Assembly (NCBI RefSeq): GCF_013363975.1
Contig: NZ_JABWGN010000011.1
Location: 185,588 to 249,587, forward strand
DNA length: 64,000 bases
From: Nonomuraea montanisoli
GTDB lineage: Bacteria > Actinomycetota > Actinomycetes > Streptosporangiales > Streptosporangiaceae
Reading direction: 5' to 3'
Shown one piece after another: positions 25,353 to 34,139 of the stretch. The position numbers and the translations under genes are program-made. The first letter of the stretch is position 1, and the number at the start of each line of letters is the position of its first letter. The notes beneath the pieces were generated by a model. The model did not search any database and was not told the origin of the DNA. It saw nothing but the letters and a program-made list of their open reading frames with translations.

Positions 25353-27323
25353 ATGATGAACCGCTTGAACAACTCGACGAGCCCGTACCTGCTCCAACAC
25401 GCGGACAACCCGGTCGAGTGGCACCCGTGGGGCGAGGAGGCGTTCGCCGAGGCGCGGCGGCGTGACGTGCCGCTGCTGATCAGCGTCGGTTACTCGGCGT
25501 GCCACTGGTGTCATGTGATGGCGCACGAGAGTTTCGAGGACGCCGAGACGGCGCGGCTGATGAACGCGAACTTCGTCAACGTCAAGGTCGACCGCGAGGA
25601 GCGGCCCGACGTCGACGCCGTCTACATGGGCGCCACCCAGGCCATGACGGGCCAGGGCGGCTGGCCCATGACCGTGTTCGCCACCCCTGACGGCCATCCG
25701 TTCTACTGCGGCACCTACTTCCCGCGGCGCGACTTCCAGCGGCTGCTGGCGGCCGTCCACGAGGCGTGGACGGACAAGCGCGAGGCGGTGCTGCGGCAGG
25801 GCTCGCAGGTGGTCTCGGCGCTCACCTCGCAGACGACGCTGCCCGGCGGGCCGCTGCCCACGGCGGAGACGCTGGAGCGGGCCATGGACGACCTGCGGGC
25901 CACGTTCGACCCGGCGCACGGCGGCTTCGGCGGGGCGCCCAAGTTCCCGCCGTCGATGGTGCTGGAGTTCCTGCTGCGTTCGGGCGAGCGGGAGATGAGC
26001 GGGAAGACGCTCGACGCGATGGCGCGGGGCGGCATCTACGACCAGCTCGGCGGCGGGTTCGCCCGCTACAGCGTGGACGCGCGGTGGGTCGTGCCGCACT
26101 TCGAGAAGATGCTCTACGACAACGCCCTGCTCCTGCGGGTCTGCACCCACTGGTGGAAGGCGGGCGGGGGCGAGCGGGCCCGGCGGATCGCGCTGGAGAC
26201 CGCCGAGTGGCTGCTGCGGGAGATGCGCACGCCGGAGGGCGGCTTCGCCTCGGCGCTCGACGCCGACAGCGAGGGCGAGGAGGGCAGGTTCTACGTCTGG
26301 ACGCCGGAGCAGCTCGGCGAGGTGCTCGGCGCGGACGACGGCGCCTGGGCGGCCCGGGTGTTCTCCGTCACCGGCACGTTCGAGCACGGCACGTCGGTGC
26401 TCCAGCTCCTGGAGGACCCGGACGACGCCGAGCGCTTCGCGTCCGTGCGCGCCCGGCTGCTCGCCGCCCGGGAGACGCGGGTGCGGCCCGGGCGCGACGA
26501 CAAGGTCGTGGCCTCCTGGAACGGCCTGGCCGTCGCGGCGCTGGCCGAGACCGGCGCGGTGTTCGAGCGGCCCGACCTGGTCGAGGCCGCGGTGGCCGCG
26601 GCCACGCTGCTCGACCGCGTCCACCTGCGCGACGGCAGGCTGCTGCGCACCTCGCGCGACGGCCGGGCCGGGACGAACGCGGGGGTGCTGGAGGACTACG
26701 CGAACGTCGCCGAGGGCCTCATCGCGCTCTACGGCGTCACCGGCGACACCCGCTGGTTCCGGGCGGCCGGCACGCTGCTCGACGCCGTGCTGGCCCGGTT
26801 CGCCGACGGGACCGGCGGGTTCTTCGACACCGCCGACGACGCCGAGCGGCTGTTCCAGCGGCCCCAGGACCCCACGGACAACGCCACGCCGTCGGGGCAG
26901 TACGCCGCCGCGGGGGCGCTGCTGTCGTACGCGGCGCTGACCGGGTCGGAGCGGCACCGGGAGGCGGCCCGCGCGGCGCTCGGCACCGTGTCGGTGCTGG
27001 CCGGCGCGCACGCGCGCTTCGCCGGCTGGGGGCTCGCGGTGGCCCGGGCGGCCCTGGACGGGCCGGTGGAGGTGGCGGTCGTGGGGCCGCCGGACGACGC
27101 GCGCACGCGGGCGCTGCACCTTGAGGCGCTGCTGGCGGACGCGCCCGGCCTCGTCGTGGCGCTGGGGAGCCCGGACGACGATTCCCCGCAGGACGGGCCC
27201 GCCCTGCTGGAGGGGCGCGGGCTCGTGGGCGGGGCGCCGGCCGCGTACGTGTGCCGGGGCTTCACCTGCCGCATGCCCGTCACCACGCCCGAGGAGCTGC
27301 GCCGCGAGCTGGCCGGAGGGTGA
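25353..27323 (+). CDS. DUF255 thioredoxin-domain protein (YyaL/SPATA20 family)
   Basis: This 656-residue cytoplasmic protein has an N-terminal thioredoxin-like domain with CHWC at residues 50-53 (GYSACHWCHVMAHESF) followed by an (alpha/alpha)6 barrel resembling N-acyl-glucosamine epimerases and glycosidases. Family members are widespread but their reaction is not firmly established. GGGGAGG precedes the double ATG. The M. tuberculosis homologue Rv1084 also lies next to the mca group, so the placement is ancestral. Confidence 0.92.
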   Translation: MMNRLNNSTSPYLLQHADNPVEWHPWGEEAFAEARRRDVPLLISVGYSACHWCHVMAHESFEDAETARLMNANFVNVKVDREERPDVDAVYMGATQAMTGQGGWPMTVFATPDGHPFYCGTYFPRRDFQRLLAAVHEAWTDKREAVLRQGSQVVSALTSQTTLPGGPLPTAETLERAMDDLRATFDPAHGGFGGAPKFPPSMVLEFLLRSGEREMSGKTLDAMARGGIYDQLGGGFARYSVDARWVVPHFEKMLYDNALLLRVCTHWWKAGGGERARRIALETAEWLLREMRTPEGGFASALDADSEGEEGRFYVWTPEQLGEVLGADDGAWAARVFSVTGTFEHGTSVLQLLEDPDDAERFASVRARLLAARETRVRPGRDDKVVASWNGLAVAALAETGAVFERPDLVEAAVAAATLLDRVHLRDGRLLRTSRDGRAGTNAGVLEDYANVAEGLIALYGVTGDTRWFRAAGTLLDAVLARFADGTGGFFDTADDAERLFQRPQDPTDNATPSGQYAAAGALLSYAALTGSERHREAARAALGTVSVLAGAHARFAGWGLAVARAALDGPVEVAVVGPPDDARTRALHLEALLADAPGLVVALGSPDDDSPQDGPALLEGRGLVGGAPAAYVCRGFTCRMPVTTPEELRRELAGG

Positions 27324-27355
27324 AGCCAGGCCGTGGGCCCAGGGCTGCGGGCCGG

Positions 27356-29479
27356 CTAGCCGAAGGGTGACCTCGGGGGGCCGCCCTGGTCGTCGGGCGG
27401 GCCGTTCGGGGTCTCCGGCTGCTGGGTGAAGCCGCCGCCGTCGTCGGGGAGGTCAGGCGGGCCCTGCTCGTCCGGTCGCTGCGTCTGGGGCGGGTCGGTG
27501 AGCTCGGGCTGCGGGGTCTCGGGAGGCCCGCTCGGCTGGGGGGCGGGCGAGTACCCGTTGTCGTCGGGGACGCGCGGGTCGGGCTGCCCGTAAGGGTTGT
27601 CGTACGGCGAGGTGTAGGGGTCGCGGGAGCCGTAGTCGGACGGCTCGGGGAACTCCTCGACGGGCTTGCCGCGCATGGCCTCGGTCATGAACGCCCGCCA
27701 CACCTGCGCCGGGAGCTGCCCGCCGAACTGCACGCCGTACCCGGGGATGGTGACCGTCCTGTTGTCGGCGCGGAACATGTCGACGGCGACCGCGAGCTGC
27801 GGCGTGAAGCCGTTGAACCAGACCGACTTCGACTCGTCCGTGGTGCCGGTCTTGCCGGCGACCGGGCGGTCGTAGAGCCGGGCCCCGGTGCCGGTGCCGT
27901 ACTTGACGACCTGCTGAAGGGCGTACGTGGTGTCGGCGGCGGCCTGCTCCGCGATCACCTGCCGGGACGACGGCTTGACCACGTTCTTGACGCCCTTGCC
28001 GTCGGTGACCGACCTGACCACGTGCGCCTCCACGTGGACGCCCTTGTTGGCGAAGGTGGAGAAGCCGGAGGCGTTCTGCACGGCGCTCACCGAGGCGACG
28101 CCCAGCGGGAACGTGGCCGCGGCCTGGTGCGGCCGGAGCTGCGCGGAGGGGATGCCCGCCGCCTCGGCGGTGGCGGCCACCTTGTCGAGGCCGACCTTCT
28201 GGCCGAGGTCCACGAACGCCGTGTTGACGGAGTTCTGGGCGGCCCGCACCAGGTCGATCGTGCCGTACGAGCGGCCGCTGTCGTTGGGGATCGGGTGCGC
28301 GGGGTCGGAGGCCACGCGCATCGGCGAGTTGCCGTTGACCTGGGTGGACAGGTCGTAGCCGTTGTTGAGCGCGGCGGCCAGCGTGTACGCCTTGAACGTG
28401 GACCCGGCGGGCACCTTGGCCGAGAAGGCGTTGTCGTACCCGGTGAGCTTGGGGTTGCCGCCGTAGAAGGCGACGATCTCGCCGGTGGCCGGGTCGACGG
28501 CCGCCAGCCCGGTGCGCACGGCCTTCGGGGTGGCGGCGGGCACGGTGTTCTTGACGGCCCGCTCGGCCGCCTGCATGAGCTTCTTGTCGAACGTGGTGAC
28601 GACCCGCAGGCCGCCGCTGTTGATGTCCTCGTCGCTGTAGCCGCGCCGGTTGAGCTCGGCGGTGACCTGGTCGAGCATGTACTGCGCCTGGCCTCTGAGC
28701 ACGAACGGCTTCTTCGGCGCCGTCAGCTTGGGGAACGTCTGGGCCGCCGCCTCCTGGGCGCCGAGCGTGCCGGTCTGGCGCATCGCCTCGATCACGGCCT
28801 GCCAGCGGGTCCGGGCGGCCTCCAGGTCGGCGCCCTCGGGGTCGGCGAAGCGGCTGGGCTGCTGGATCACCGAGGCGAGGTAGGCCCCCTCGGCCACGGT
28901 GAGCTTGCCGACGTCCTTGCCGAAGTACGCCTGGGAGGCGGCCTGGATGCCGTTGGCGCCGCGGCCGAAGTAGATGGTGTTGAGGTACTGCTCCAGCACC
29001 CAGTCCTTGGACTTGGACTGGTCCACCTTGATCGAGATCATGATCTCTTTGATCTTGCGGGTGATGGAGCGCTCCTGGCTGAGCCCGCTGTAGTAGTTGC
29101 GCACGAGCTGCTGCGTGATGGTGGAGCCGCCCTGGAGCTGCTGCCCCGTGAGCGTGGACCACAGGGCGCGGCCGGTGCCCTTGACCGAGACGCCGGCGTC
29201 CTCGTAGAAGGAGCGGTTCTCGGCCGCGATGACCGCGTCGCGCACGTGCTGGGGCACCTTGGCCAGCTCGACGAGGCGGCGGTCCACGCCCTGCCGGGCG
29301 AGGACGCTCTTGCCGTCGCGGTAGTAGATGACCGAACCCTGCGCCGTGGCCTGCTTCTGGGTGCTGTCGGGGATCGGCGTCATGGCGTACGCGACACCGA
29401 ACGCGACGATCGCCAGAAGGAGTCCAGCACCTCCGGCGATCAGCAACCGCCTCAGGACCCGACGTTTCCGCTTGCCCAT
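27356..29479 (-). CDS. Bifunctional class A penicillin-binding protein
   Basis: This 707-residue wall synthase has a basic cytoplasmic tail and a membrane anchor (residues 12-32). A GT51 glycosyltransferase follows (catalytic Glu87 in AAENRSF, GGSTITQQLVRNYY at 117-130), then a transpeptidase (Ser360-TFK, Ser417-V-N, Lys543-T-G). The last 100 residues are a Pro/Gln/Asp-rich tail outside the membrane (PDLPDDGGGFTQQPETPNGP), common in actinobacterial PBPs. The ATG at 29479 was chosen because it begins the basic tail; 17 codons upstream are open but unlikely. Confidence 0.95.
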   Translation of the reverse strand: MGKRKRRVLRRLLIAGGAGLLLAIVAFGVAYAMTPIPDSTQKQATAQGSVIYYRDGKSVLARQGVDRRLVELAKVPQHVRDAVIAAENRSFYEDAGVSVKGTGRALWSTLTGQQLQGGSTITQQLVRNYYSGLSQERSITRKIKEIMISIKVDQSKSKDWVLEQYLNTIYFGRGANGIQAASQAYFGKDVGKLTVAEGAYLASVIQQPSRFADPEGADLEAARTRWQAVIEAMRQTGTLGAQEAAAQTFPKLTAPKKPFVLRGQAQYMLDQVTAELNRRGYSDEDINSGGLRVVTTFDKKLMQAAERAVKNTVPAATPKAVRTGLAAVDPATGEIVAFYGGNPKLTGYDNAFSAKVPAGSTFKAYTLAAALNNGYDLSTQVNGNSPMRVASDPAHPIPNDSGRSYGTIDLVRAAQNSVNTAFVDLGQKVGLDKVAATAEAAGIPSAQLRPHQAAATFPLGVASVSAVQNASGFSTFANKGVHVEAHVVRSVTDGKGVKNVVKPSSRQVIAEQAAADTTYALQQVVKYGTGTGARLYDRPVAGKTGTTDESKSVWFNGFTPQLAVAVDMFRADNRTVTIPGYGVQFGGQLPAQVWRAFMTEAMRGKPVEEFPEPSDYGSRDPYTSPYDNPYGQPDPRVPDDNGYSPAPQPSGPPETPQPELTDPPQTQRPDEQGPPDLPDDGGGFTQQPETPNGPPDDQGGPPRSPFG

Positions 29480-29560
29480 CCCACCACCGCTCCGCACCTC
29501 GCAAACCCCCGTATGCTGGGCGAACGTCAAGGTTAGGCGACCGGCGACGGTGCCTCGTCC

Positions 29561-30058
29561 CTACGTGGATCGTACGTACTGGTGACCGCTGTGGCGCGGG
29601 ACATCCTCCACCAGCGGGAGCACCCGGTACGGAACGGGCGTGTCCAGGGCGATGACGGACGAGGTCCGGCGCACGCCCCGCACGTCCACGATCTGGTCGA
29701 TGACCCGCTGGAGATCGGCGTTGGTGCGGGCCACGACCCGGCAGAGCAGGTCGCTGCCGCCGGTGATCGTGTGGACCTCCAGCACCTCGGGGATGCGCGC
29801 GAGGCCGTGCGACACGGGATCGTGCCCGGCCTCCTGCCTGATCTCCAGCGTGACGAACGCCGTGACGGTGTAGCCGAGGGCCACGGGCGACACGTCGGGC
29901 CCGAACCCCGTGATCACTCCCCTGGCCAGCAGGCGGTCGAGCCGGGCCTGGACGGTGCCCCGGGCGACGCCGAGGCGGCGCGAGCACTCCAGCACGCCGA
30001 GGCGCGGCTCGGCGGCGAGCAGCCCGATGAGGCGGGCGTCGAGATCATCGATCGTCAT
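29561..30058 (-). CDS. Lrp/AsnC-family transcriptional regulator
   Basis: This 165-residue regulator has an N-terminal helix-turn-helix (LDARLIGLLAAEPRLGVLEC then ARGTVQARLDRLLARGVI) and a C-terminal RAM ligand domain (VHTITGGSDLLCRVVA). Lrp proteins sense amino acids and oligomerise. It is divergent from the 4-hydroxyphenylpyruvate dioxygenase gene with a 103-bp gap, so it probably controls tyrosine breakdown with tyrosine, phenylalanine or an intermediate as ligand. ATG at 30058 begins the usual MTIDDLDARL. Confidence 0.92.
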   Translation of the reverse strand: MTIDDLDARLIGLLAAEPRLGVLECSRRLGVARGTVQARLDRLLARGVITGFGPDVSPVALGYTVTAFVTLEIRQEAGHDPVSHGLARIPEVLEVHTITGGSDLLCRVVARTNADLQRVIDQIVDVRGVRRTSSVIALDTPVPYRVLPLVEDVPRHSGHQYVRST

Positions 30059-30161
30059 GGTGTACAGGCACTCCGGCGTTTTCCCGAACTCACTGGGCAG
30101 ATTGTCCACTGATCCAAGCAACTCTTGCACAACCCGCCCAGATAAGTCGAGATTTAGTGCC

Positions 30162-31271
30162 ATGACTGATGTCTTTCCGGTTAACGGCATGGACGCCGTG
30201 GTGTTCGCCGTCGGCAACGCCAAGCAGGCCGCTCACTACTACTCGACCGCCTTCGGCATGCGGCTGGTGGCCTACCGCGGGCCGGAGAACGGCAGCCGCG
30301 ACGAGGTCGCCTACGTCCTGACCTCGGGCTCGGCCCGCTTCGAGCTGCGCTCCTCGATCAGGCCCGGCACCGACCTGGCCCGGCACGTGGCCGAGCACGG
30401 CGACGGGGTGATCGACCTGGCCATCGACGTGCCCGACGTGGAGTCCGCCTACGCCCACGCCGTACGGCACGGCGCGCGGGGGCTCGTGGAGCCGTACACG
30501 GTGGAGGACGAGCGCGGCAAGGTGACGCTGGCCGCCATCGCCGCCTACGGCGAGACGCGCCACACGCTCGTGGACAGGTCCAACTACGGCGGCGTCTACC
30601 TGCCCGGCTACGAGGCCGCCGAGCCGCTGGTGGCGGCGCCCGCGGTCAGGAACGGCCGCCTGTTCCAGGCCGTCGACCACTGCGTGGGCAACGTCGAGCT
30701 CGGCAAGATGGACGAGTGGGTGGAGTTCTACCGCCGCGTCATGGGCTTCACCAACATGGCCGAGTTCGTCGGCGACGACATCGCCACCGAGTACTCCGCG
30801 CTCATGTCCAAGGTCGTGGCCGACGGCACCCGCAAGGTCAAGTTCCCGCTGAACGAGCCGGCCGTCAGCCGCAAGAAGTCGCAGATCGACGAGTACCTCG
30901 AGTTCTACGGCGGCCCCGGCGTCCAGCACATCGCGCTGGCCACCAACGACATCCTCACCACGGTCGACCACATGCGCGCGGCCGGCGTGCAGTTCCTCGA
31001 CACGCCCGACTCGTACTACGACGACCCGGAACTACGGGAACGGATCGGTCAGGTGCGGGCGCCCATCGAGGAGCTCAAGAAGCGCCGGATCCTGGTGGAC
31101 CGCGACGAGGACGGCTACCTGCTGCAGATCTTCACCAAGCCGGTGCAGGACCGGCCGACCGTGTTCTTCGAGCTCATCGAGCGGCACGGCTCGCTGGGCT
31201 TCGGCAAGGGCAACTTCAAGGCGCTGTTCGAAGCCATCGAGCGCGAGCAGGACCGCCGGGGTAACCTCTGA
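30162..31271 (+). CDS. hppD: 4-hydroxyphenylpyruvate dioxygenase
   Basis: HPPD converts 4-hydroxyphenylpyruvate to homogentisate in tyrosine catabolism. The 369-residue protein has two vicinal-oxygen-chelate domains and the Fe(II) triad His173 (VDHCVGN), His256 (VQHIALAT) and Glu337 (FFELIER). The C-terminal helix GKGNFKALFEAIEREQ that gates the active site is present. No ribosome site is seen; TTGCAC (30125-30130), an 18-base spacer and GAGATT (30149-30154) ending 7 bases before the ATG suggest a leaderless transcript. It is divergent from an Lrp regulator. Confidence 0.96.
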   Translation: MTDVFPVNGMDAVVFAVGNAKQAAHYYSTAFGMRLVAYRGPENGSRDEVAYVLTSGSARFELRSSIRPGTDLARHVAEHGDGVIDLAIDVPDVESAYAHAVRHGARGLVEPYTVEDERGKVTLAAIAAYGETRHTLVDRSNYGGVYLPGYEAAEPLVAAPAVRNGRLFQAVDHCVGNVELGKMDEWVEFYRRVMGFTNMAEFVGDDIATEYSALMSKVVADGTRKVKFPLNEPAVSRKKSQIDEYLEFYGGPGVQHIALATNDILTTVDHMRAAGVQFLDTPDSYYDDPELRERIGQVRAPIEELKKRRILVDRDEDGYLLQIFTKPVQDRPTVFFELIERHGSLGFGKGNFKALFEAIEREQDRRGNL

Positions 31272-31318
31272 GAGGTCCGAGCGTGACCGCGCCGAGGCCG
31301 CGGGGCTCCCTGCGCGCT

Positions 31319-31346
31319 CGTGACACCGCGTAAGCTACGTGTCACG
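31319..31346. promoter_or_regulatory. Long inverted repeat bracketing a -10 box before the M1 peptidase gene
   Basis: Perfect 8-base arms CGTGACAC and GTGTCACG are separated by 12 bases, and the gap contains TAAGCT (31331-31336), a good -10. A dimeric repressor of the TetR type would cover the promoter. The gene itself begins at 31371 after GAAGGGGGAG. Confidence 0.5.
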
Positions 31347-31370
31347 CTACGAAGGGGGAGCGCGACTCCG

Positions 31371-32801
31371 ATGAGGTTCACCCGCCAGGCGACCGCCGCG
31401 CTGGTCGCGCTCCTGACCCTGCCCGCCTGCGCGCCGAGCGACGGCGCCGCCGCCACCCCGGCGGCCTCCGGCAAGGGCACGCCCGCCCCCGTCGCCGACG
31501 CCGGCGCGGGGGCGCCCGGCATCGGCGACAGCGACTTCCCGCTCGACGGCAACGGCGGCTACGACGTCGGCCACTACGGCGTCACGATCGGCTACACGCC
31601 CGCCACCAAGCACCTCGACGGGGTCACCACCATCGACGCCACGGCCACCCAGCCGCTGTCGCGCTTCAACCTCGACCTGCGCGGGCTGGAGGTCAGCGAG
31701 GTCACCGTCGACGGCGCCAAGGCGGGCTTCGACCGCCAGCGCGACGAGCTGGTCGTCACCCCGGCCACGGCGCTCGCCAAAGGCGCCCGCTTCACGGTCA
31801 AGGTCACCTACGCCGGCGAGCCCAAGCCGGTCAAGGACCCGTCCAACCTCGGCACCTACGGCTTCATCCCCACGACCGACGGCGCGTTCGTGGCCTCCGA
31901 GCCGTCCGGCTCCAAGACCTGGTTCCCCAACAACGACCACCCGGCCGACAAGGCCACCTTCGACTTCCGGATCACCGTGCCGCGGGGCCTGACCGCCCTG
32001 GCCAACGGCGAGCTGACCGGCAAGACGGCCGCACCGGGCGGGCGCACCACGTTCACGTGGCGCGAGACCCACCCGATGGTCACCTACCTCGCCACGGCGA
32101 CGCTCGGCAAGTTCGAGCTGCGCCAGGGCAGGACCCCCGGCGGCATCCCCAACGTCGCCGCGGTCGACCCCGCCTACCACGCCGCGCTGGGCAAGCTCTA
32201 CCGCGTCTCCGGCGAGGTCACCGACTACTGGAGCAAGGTCTTCGGCCCCTACCCGTTCTCCGCGACCGGCGGGGTCGTCGACAACTTCTCCGCGGGCTAC
32301 GCCCTGGAGAACCAGACCAAGCCGATGTACGGCGGCTTCGACCCCGACACCAGCATCATCGCCCACGAGCTGGCCCACCAGTGGTTCGGCGACAGCGTCA
32401 GCATCGAGCGCTGGAAGGACCTCTGGCTCAACGAGGGCTTCGCCACCTACGCCGAGTGGCTGTGGTCGGAGCACACCGGCGAGTCGACGGCCGAGGCGCT
32501 GTTCCGCCGGCAGTACGCCGTGAAGAACGACCCGATCTGGAAGTACCCGCCGGGGCGGGCCAGGCCCGGCGACCTGTTCAACCAGTCGGTCTACCGGCGC
32601 GGCGCCATGACGCTGCAGGTGCTGCGCCGCGCCGTCGGCGACGAGACGTTCTTCAAGGTGCTGCGCACCTGGGTGGCCGACCACAAGTACGGCAACGCCA
32701 CCACGCCCGAGTTCATCGCGCTGGCCGAGCGGCTGTCGGGCAAGCAGCTCGACACGCTGTTCGACGCCTGGCTCTTCCAGCCCAGCCGTCCCGAGGCGTG
32801 A
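31371..32801 (+). CDS. Lipoprotein M1-family metallopeptidase
   Basis: This 476-residue aminopeptidase-like zinc protease is anchored to the outer face of the membrane: an N-terminal signal with lipobox LPAC (Cys20). The metal site is His332-Glu333-x-x-His336 in HELAHQWFG with the third ligand Glu355 (LWLNEGFATY). The family exopeptidase motif GAMEN appears as GYALENQ. It lacks the C-terminal ERAP-like domain, like other short bacterial M1 enzymes. It probably trims peptides outside the cell. A palindrome on its promoter suggests specific repression. Confidence 0.92.
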   Translation: MRFTRQATAALVALLTLPACAPSDGAAATPAASGKGTPAPVADAGAGAPGIGDSDFPLDGNGGYDVGHYGVTIGYTPATKHLDGVTTIDATATQPLSRFNLDLRGLEVSEVTVDGAKAGFDRQRDELVVTPATALAKGARFTVKVTYAGEPKPVKDPSNLGTYGFIPTTDGAFVASEPSGSKTWFPNNDHPADKATFDFRITVPRGLTALANGELTGKTAAPGGRTTFTWRETHPMVTYLATATLGKFELRQGRTPGGIPNVAAVDPAYHAALGKLYRVSGEVTDYWSKVFGPYPFSATGGVVDNFSAGYALENQTKPMYGGFDPDTSIIAHELAHQWFGDSVSIERWKDLWLNEGFATYAEWLWSEHTGESTAEALFRRQYAVKNDPIWKYPPGRARPGDLFNQSVYRRGAMTLQVLRRAVGDETFFKVLRTWVADHKYGNATTPEFIALAERLSGKQLDTLFDAWLFQPSRPEA

Positions 32802-32813
32802 CGGCGCGCGGGG

Positions 32814-33428
32814 TCAGCTACCGGCCGGCGGCTGACCCTCGCCGTCGACGTCGTTCCAGCTCGGGTTGTCGACCACGACGCACGGCTCGACCGGGCCCTC
32901 GACCACGGACCCGCCGAACTGCCAGAGCACGCTCGGCTTCTTGCTCGACGCCGCCTTCGGGTCCTCGGCGTACGTGAGCACCGCGGTCCGGTTCTTGCCG
33001 AGGTACTTCGGGTCGAGGTCCACGCCGTCCTTGGTATGGCGGATGGCCTTGCCGGAGATTGACTTGTCCCAATCGTCGGGGTTGTCGCTCCCGAGGACCT
33101 TGCCCCTGCCCTCCTTGCACCACGTGCCGGGCTTGAGATAGGTCACGTCGGCCGTGACGCCCATGCGTGCCAGGTCCGCCTCCAGCTTGTCGGCGTCCCT
33201 GAACTCCTTGATCTGGACCCGGATCGTGCCGTCGGTGTTCTTGGTCACCGCGTACGCGGGCGACTCGGTGCCGGTCAGCAGCGGCACGGCCACGGCCGCG
33301 GCAGCGGCCAGCCCGGCCACCGCCGCCCCCGCGAACAGACGGCGGACGGTCACCCGGCGGCGGCGCTCCACCCCGCGGGCGGCGACTTCGGCTTTCAGTT
33401 CCATCAGCAGGCGCTCCTCGAAACTCAT
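32814..33428 (-). CDS. Membrane partner of an ECF sigma factor (putative anti-sigma)
   Basis: This 204-residue protein has a short cytoplasmic N-terminus (MSFEERLLMELKAEVAARGV), one membrane helix after an RRRRV stretch (LFAGAAVAGLAAAAAVAVPL) and an extracytoplasmic domain of about 140 residues with two Cys. Its ATG overlaps the sigma-factor stop (ATGA), the usual arrangement for an anti-sigma factor or sensor. It resembles the CU044_5270-type proteins often paired with such sigma factors; I see no zinc anti-sigma motif, so the role is inferred from position. Confidence 0.7.
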   Translation of the reverse strand: MSFEERLLMELKAEVAARGVERRRRVTVRRLFAGAAVAGLAAAAAVAVPLLTGTESPAYAVTKNTDGTIRVQIKEFRDADKLEADLARMGVTADVTYLKPGTWCKEGRGKVLGSDNPDDWDKSISGKAIRHTKDGVDLDPKYLGKNRTAVLTYAEDPKAASSKKPSVLWQFGGSVVEGPVEPCVVVDNPSWNDVDGEGQPPAGS

Positions 33429-33976
33429 CCTGTGGTTCCTTCCATGACGAGGGGAACGTCGCGCAGCACGCGGCGGGCGCGGTGCAGCCGGACCCGGGCG
33501 GTGCCCTGCCGGATGCCGAGGGCCTGCGCGGCCTCCGTGACGGTGAGCTGGTCGATGGCGACCAGCTCCAGCACGGCGCGCTCCCCTTCCGGCAGCCCGG
33601 CCATGGCCTCCAAGGCCCGCCTGGCCCTGCCCTCCGCGTCGATCCGCTCCTCCAGGCGGGCGACGTCGTCGGAGTCCAGCAGCCGCCGCCCGCTCACGCG
33701 GTCGGCCAGCCTGGACTCCCTGAACGCGCGGCGCCGCTCGGCCGAGAGCGTGTTCCGCGCCACGCCGTACAACCACGCGATCTCGCTGCCCCGGCTCTCC
33801 CGGTAGGTGTGGGCGGAGTCGAGCACCGCCACGAACACCTCGGCCACCAGGTCGGCGACCGTGTGCGGGTCCTCCACCCGGCGGGCGAGGAAGCGGGTGA
33901 TCGCGTCGACGTGCCGCCGGTAGAAGGCTTCGAAGGCCACGGGATCCGTGGCGATCTCCACCTGTTTGCGACGCAC
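33425..33976 (-). CDS. ECF-type RNA polymerase sigma factor
   Basis: This 183-residue sigma-70 protein has region 2 (FEAFYRRHVDAITRFLARRV then VADLVAEVFVAVLD and EIAWLYGVARNTLSAERRR) and region 4 (LPEGERAVLELVAIDQLTVT then EAAQALGIRQGTARVRLHRA), without region 3. It directs RNA polymerase to a small stress-type regulon. GTG at 33976 follows GAAGGGAG. It overlaps its membrane partner by 4 bp. The target promoter is unknown. Confidence 0.92.
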   Translation of the reverse strand: MRRKQVEIATDPVAFEAFYRRHVDAITRFLARRVEDPHTVADLVAEVFVAVLDSAHTYRESRGSEIAWLYGVARNTLSAERRRAFRESRLADRVSGRRLLDSDDVARLEERIDAEGRARRALEAMAGLPEGERAVLELVAIDQLTVTEAAQALGIRQGTARVRLHRARRVLRDVPLVMEGTTG

Positions 33977-34139
33977 CGGCCATGCTCCCTTCGTCGATCT
34001 ACACCCCTGCTTGGAAGGAGCCCGCGGAAGCGTTACAAGCCTGACAGGAGTGACGTATGACACGAATCACCCAGGTGTCGGCCGCCGCGGCGTGCGGACC
34101 GTGCGGGAGCCGGGCGCGGGAGCCTCTACCCTGGCCGTC

